A DNA stretch of 64,000 nucleotides. Source: Bacillota bacterium. GTDB lineage: Bacteria; Bacillota; Clostridia; Lachnospirales; Anaerotignaceae. Below the pieces are notes generated by a model. The model saw only the letters and a program-made list of their open reading frames with translations, was not told the DNA's origin and did no database searches. The stretch's first letter is position 1, and each line of letters begins with the position of its first letter. This document shows, in pieces, positions 62,678 through 64,000 of the stretch. The position numbers and the translations under genes were made by a program. The stretch covers positions 150,127 through 214,126 of the forward strand of contig JAETUG010000001.1 in NCBI GenBank assembly GCA_021768705.1. Direction: 5' to 3'.

Positions 62678-63185
62678 GCAGATGCTTGAATGGGAATGGT
62701 ACACAGATCAAAATACAAAATCTCTCTTCCTGCATTTACTTCTCACAGCGAATATTGTACCACAGAAACGACTGCTTGGCTACACTTTACAGCCTGGGCA
62801 ACTGATTACTACTCTTCCCCGTTTGGCAGCGGAGACAGGGCTTTCAGTGCAGCAGCTGCGGCGGGCTTTAGGCAACTTGGAAAGCAGCGGAGAGATCACA
62901 CAAACCACAACAAACAAATTTCGCCTGATAACCCTTGAAAAATGGGCATTTTTCCAAGGCGAAACCGAAAACGCAACAGACAAACAACAGGCAAACAACA
63001 GACAAACAACAGGCGTAAAGAAAGAAAGTAAAGAATTAAATAATATTATCTCTATGACGGGAGGTAAGAAAAAGCCGAAAAAGCAAAATCGGTTCATCAA
63101 CTACACCCAGTCAGAATATGACTTTGAGGAAATCGAAAGGCAGGAAAGAGAGCTTAAAGAAAGACAAGTGAAATCGGAGTTATAG
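62652..63185 (+). CDS. Phage/ICE-type replication initiator-like (DnaD-like N-terminal) protein
   Basis: 177 residues. NGWIKLHRQMLEWEWYTDQN, LFLHLLLTANI, PGQLITTLPRLAAETGLSVQ and QQLRRALGNLESSGEITQTT form the winged helix of phage replisome organisers. The C-terminal part is Asn/Gln- and Lys-rich, then NRFINYTQSEYDFEEIERQE. The start is TTG at the usual family position (x-NGWIKLHR) with a poor Shine-Dalgarno; translation may depend on the overlapping short frame. It is the first recognisable gene of the integrated element. Confidence 0.78.
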   Translation: MNGWIKLHRQMLEWEWYTDQNTKSLFLHLLLTANIVPQKRLLGYTLQPGQLITTLPRLAAETGLSVQQLRRALGNLESSGEITQTTTNKFRLITLEKWAFFQGETENATDKQQANNRQTTGVKKESKELNNIISMTGGKKKPKKQNRFINYTQSEYDFEEIERQERELKERQVKSEL

Positions 63186-63576
63186 GTCACATTTTTGCAT
63201 TTTTTCTTGATTTTTCGGTATTTTTACAGGTATCCTCGCGCGCGCGCACGCGCGTAAGGGAAAAAGGGCTTCTCTGAAAAACATAGCATAGGTAACTTGC
63301 TGGTAATTTGCTAGGTTACTTGTGTCTTTTGTTGGCGGACACCCCGCAGGGGAACCCATTGCGGGGGTTGGCCGACCCACACCGCAAAAGGGAGCAAGCG
63401 CAAGGGCGGCAGGAGGCCGCCGCAGCGTGGCGGCATCGATGCCGTGTATTTACCCTTGCGCTGCAGCGACTGTTGCGGTACAGGGGAGGCAGATCGGCGC
63501 ACCTGCCCCACCCCACCCACGGCGAGGCAACGGGACGATTGCAAGGCGATGCCGAACAACCCGAATGGCGCATTTT

Positions 63577-63600
63577 TTCGCAAAGCGCCGCTTTTGCGAA
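63577..63600. repeat. Hairpin repeat unit A (TTCGCAAA / TTTGCGAA)
   Basis: TTCGCAAA (63577-63584) and TTTGCGAA (63593-63600) with GC/GC inner pairs. A variant of the same unit lies at 63651-63675. Confidence 0.6.
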
Positions 63601-63650
63601 AGCTCTGTGGTAAATTGCCCCCGTTGAGCGTAGGCGGAGGGGGCAAATTA

Positions 63651-63675
63651 TTCGCAAAAGCTTCGCTATTGCGAA
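63651..63675. repeat. Hairpin repeat unit B (TTCGCAA / TTGCGAA)
   Basis: TTCGCAAAAGC-TTC-GCTATTGCGAA, seven outer pairs plus an AGC/GCT inner stem. It repeats unit A about 75 bases away. Confidence 0.6.
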
Positions 63676-63780
63676 AGTGAAGCACTTTAGTGCGAACCAA
63701 GCGCAGCGCAGAAATGCGCACACAACCGACAGCCCAGCCACGAACGCCGGAAGCACCGACCTGTGAGCAGGGACAGAGCG

Positions 63781-63826
63781 CACCCCGTAGTTATTACCAC
63801 TGCGACCACACCAAGGCTACGGGGTG
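63781..63826 (+). other. Candidate oriT-like inverted repeat
   Basis: CACCCCGTAG (63781-63790) and CTACGGGGTG (63817-63826) are perfect inverted repeats with 26 bases between. Conjugative elements often have such a repeat next to the nick site of a MobP-type relaxase. No nick site is identified by sequence alone. Confidence 0.4.
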
Positions 63827-63938
63827 ACGCTGCTGCCCTGTGAGAGGAGGTGCGCCTGGGCGGCGTGGCGGAAACCTATCGAGAAAGCCTGCAAATTAAA
63901 AGTCAATAACAAATTGATGTTTTTAGGCAAAAAGTTTT

Positions 63939-64000
63939 ATGAAGGATTTTGAACATCAAAATAAGACCACCGATATTCGCTGGTCTGAAATAATGGTATG
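63939..64000 (+). CDS. Start of an unknown gene of the integrated element (runs off window)
   Basis: ATG at 63939 reads MKDFEHQNKTTDIRWSEIMV and stays open to the edge. It has a weak Shine-Dalgarno (TTTAGG, 11 bases upstream). Its place right after the oriT-like repeat suggests a mobilisation or transfer protein, but 20 residues do not allow a family call. Confidence 0.5.
   Translation, partial: MKDFEHQNKTTDIRWSEIMV

Larger units (their letters stand above)
63186..63938. other. GC-rich non-coding block of the integrated element
   Basis: About 750 bases, much richer in GC than the host sequence on the left. Open frames on both strands overlap, have no homology I recognise and lack good ribosome sites, so I regard them as chance. 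It holds an 18-base alternating CG run (63237-63254), two TTCGCAA/TTGCGAA hairpins and a 10-bp inverted repeat. It looks like a replication or transfer region. Confidence 0.55.

Noticed and set aside
63308..63783. Several overlapping open frames on both strands of the GC-rich block
   Set aside because: GC-rich DNA has few stops. None has a plausible start site or recognisable family, and the same stretch is packed with inverted repeats.
1..64000. CRISPR arrays, rRNA genes and insertion sequences
   Set aside because: No regularly spaced repeats, no rRNA-like stretches and no transposase genes were seen in the window.

Overview
The window looks like the chromosome of an anaerobic, spore-forming Clostridia, closest in gene content to Anaerotignum / Clostridium propionicum (Lachnospirales). 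The main reason is an operon for the acrylate route of lactate to propionate conversion (propionate CoA-transferase, two lactoyl-CoA dehydratase subunits and their ATP-dependent activator). Two ferredoxin-linked 2-oxoacid oxidoreductases, a type III glutamine synthetase, a complete spoVA operon and a luxS gene fit the same picture. The genus is an inference from remembered protein similarity; no search was run.

Layout. 1-5496 (minus): a redox operon of a YyaL-type thioredoxin-like protein, a two-chain oxidoreductase and the start of a rubrerythrin gene, diverging from a FAD-Rieske oxidoreductase (5617-7050, plus). 7123-12034 (minus): acrylate operon with a clear sigma-A promoter. 12726-19565 (minus): division and wall genes (zapA, U32 protein, FtsW/RodA, class B PBP, patatin). 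19765-23085 (minus): four-subunit 2-oxoacid:ferredoxin oxidoreductase preceded by a P-loop ATPase. 23570-27609: glnN, two small clostridial proteins (one under a LexA-box-like palindrome) and a YheO/DauR-type regulator. 27651-31347 (minus): ylxM-ffh-rpsP-khpA and rimM-trmD. 31506-35818: a phosphatase fused to an internally repeated domain, small proteins, two HD proteins and luxS. 36043-38938 (minus): spoVAA-AE. 39074-43414: MgtC, UppP, a DEAD-box helicase with a structured leader and a flavoprotein. 43592-48797 (minus): a dlt-like operon with an embedded GNAT gene, followed upstream by a candidate small RNA. 49291-50913: YbaK-type deacylase, Rrf2 regulator and a hypothetical protein. 51036-59847 (minus): full histidine pathway, hisZ-G-[GNAT]-D-C-B-H-A-F-IE-K. 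60061-62249: GNAT protein and an ECF sigma/anti-sigma pair. 62369-64000: tRNA-Pro, a 48-bp duplication of its 3' half, then foreign DNA with a phage-type replication protein and a GC-rich block with an oriT-like inverted repeat.

How it fits together: lactate and amino-acid fermentation (acrylate operon, oxidoreductases, ferredoxins) is combined with nitrogen assimilation, envelope synthesis (FtsW/PBP, UppP, dlt-like), sporulation and translation/secretion genes. The last 1.4 kb is one end of an integrative element that used a tRNA-Pro gene as its target. The least explained signals are the small-RNA or attenuator unit at 49012-49140, the mutually exclusive hairpins at 40993-41043, the phosphatase fusion at 31506-33182, the LexA-like promoter at 25961-25989 and the tRNA att duplication.
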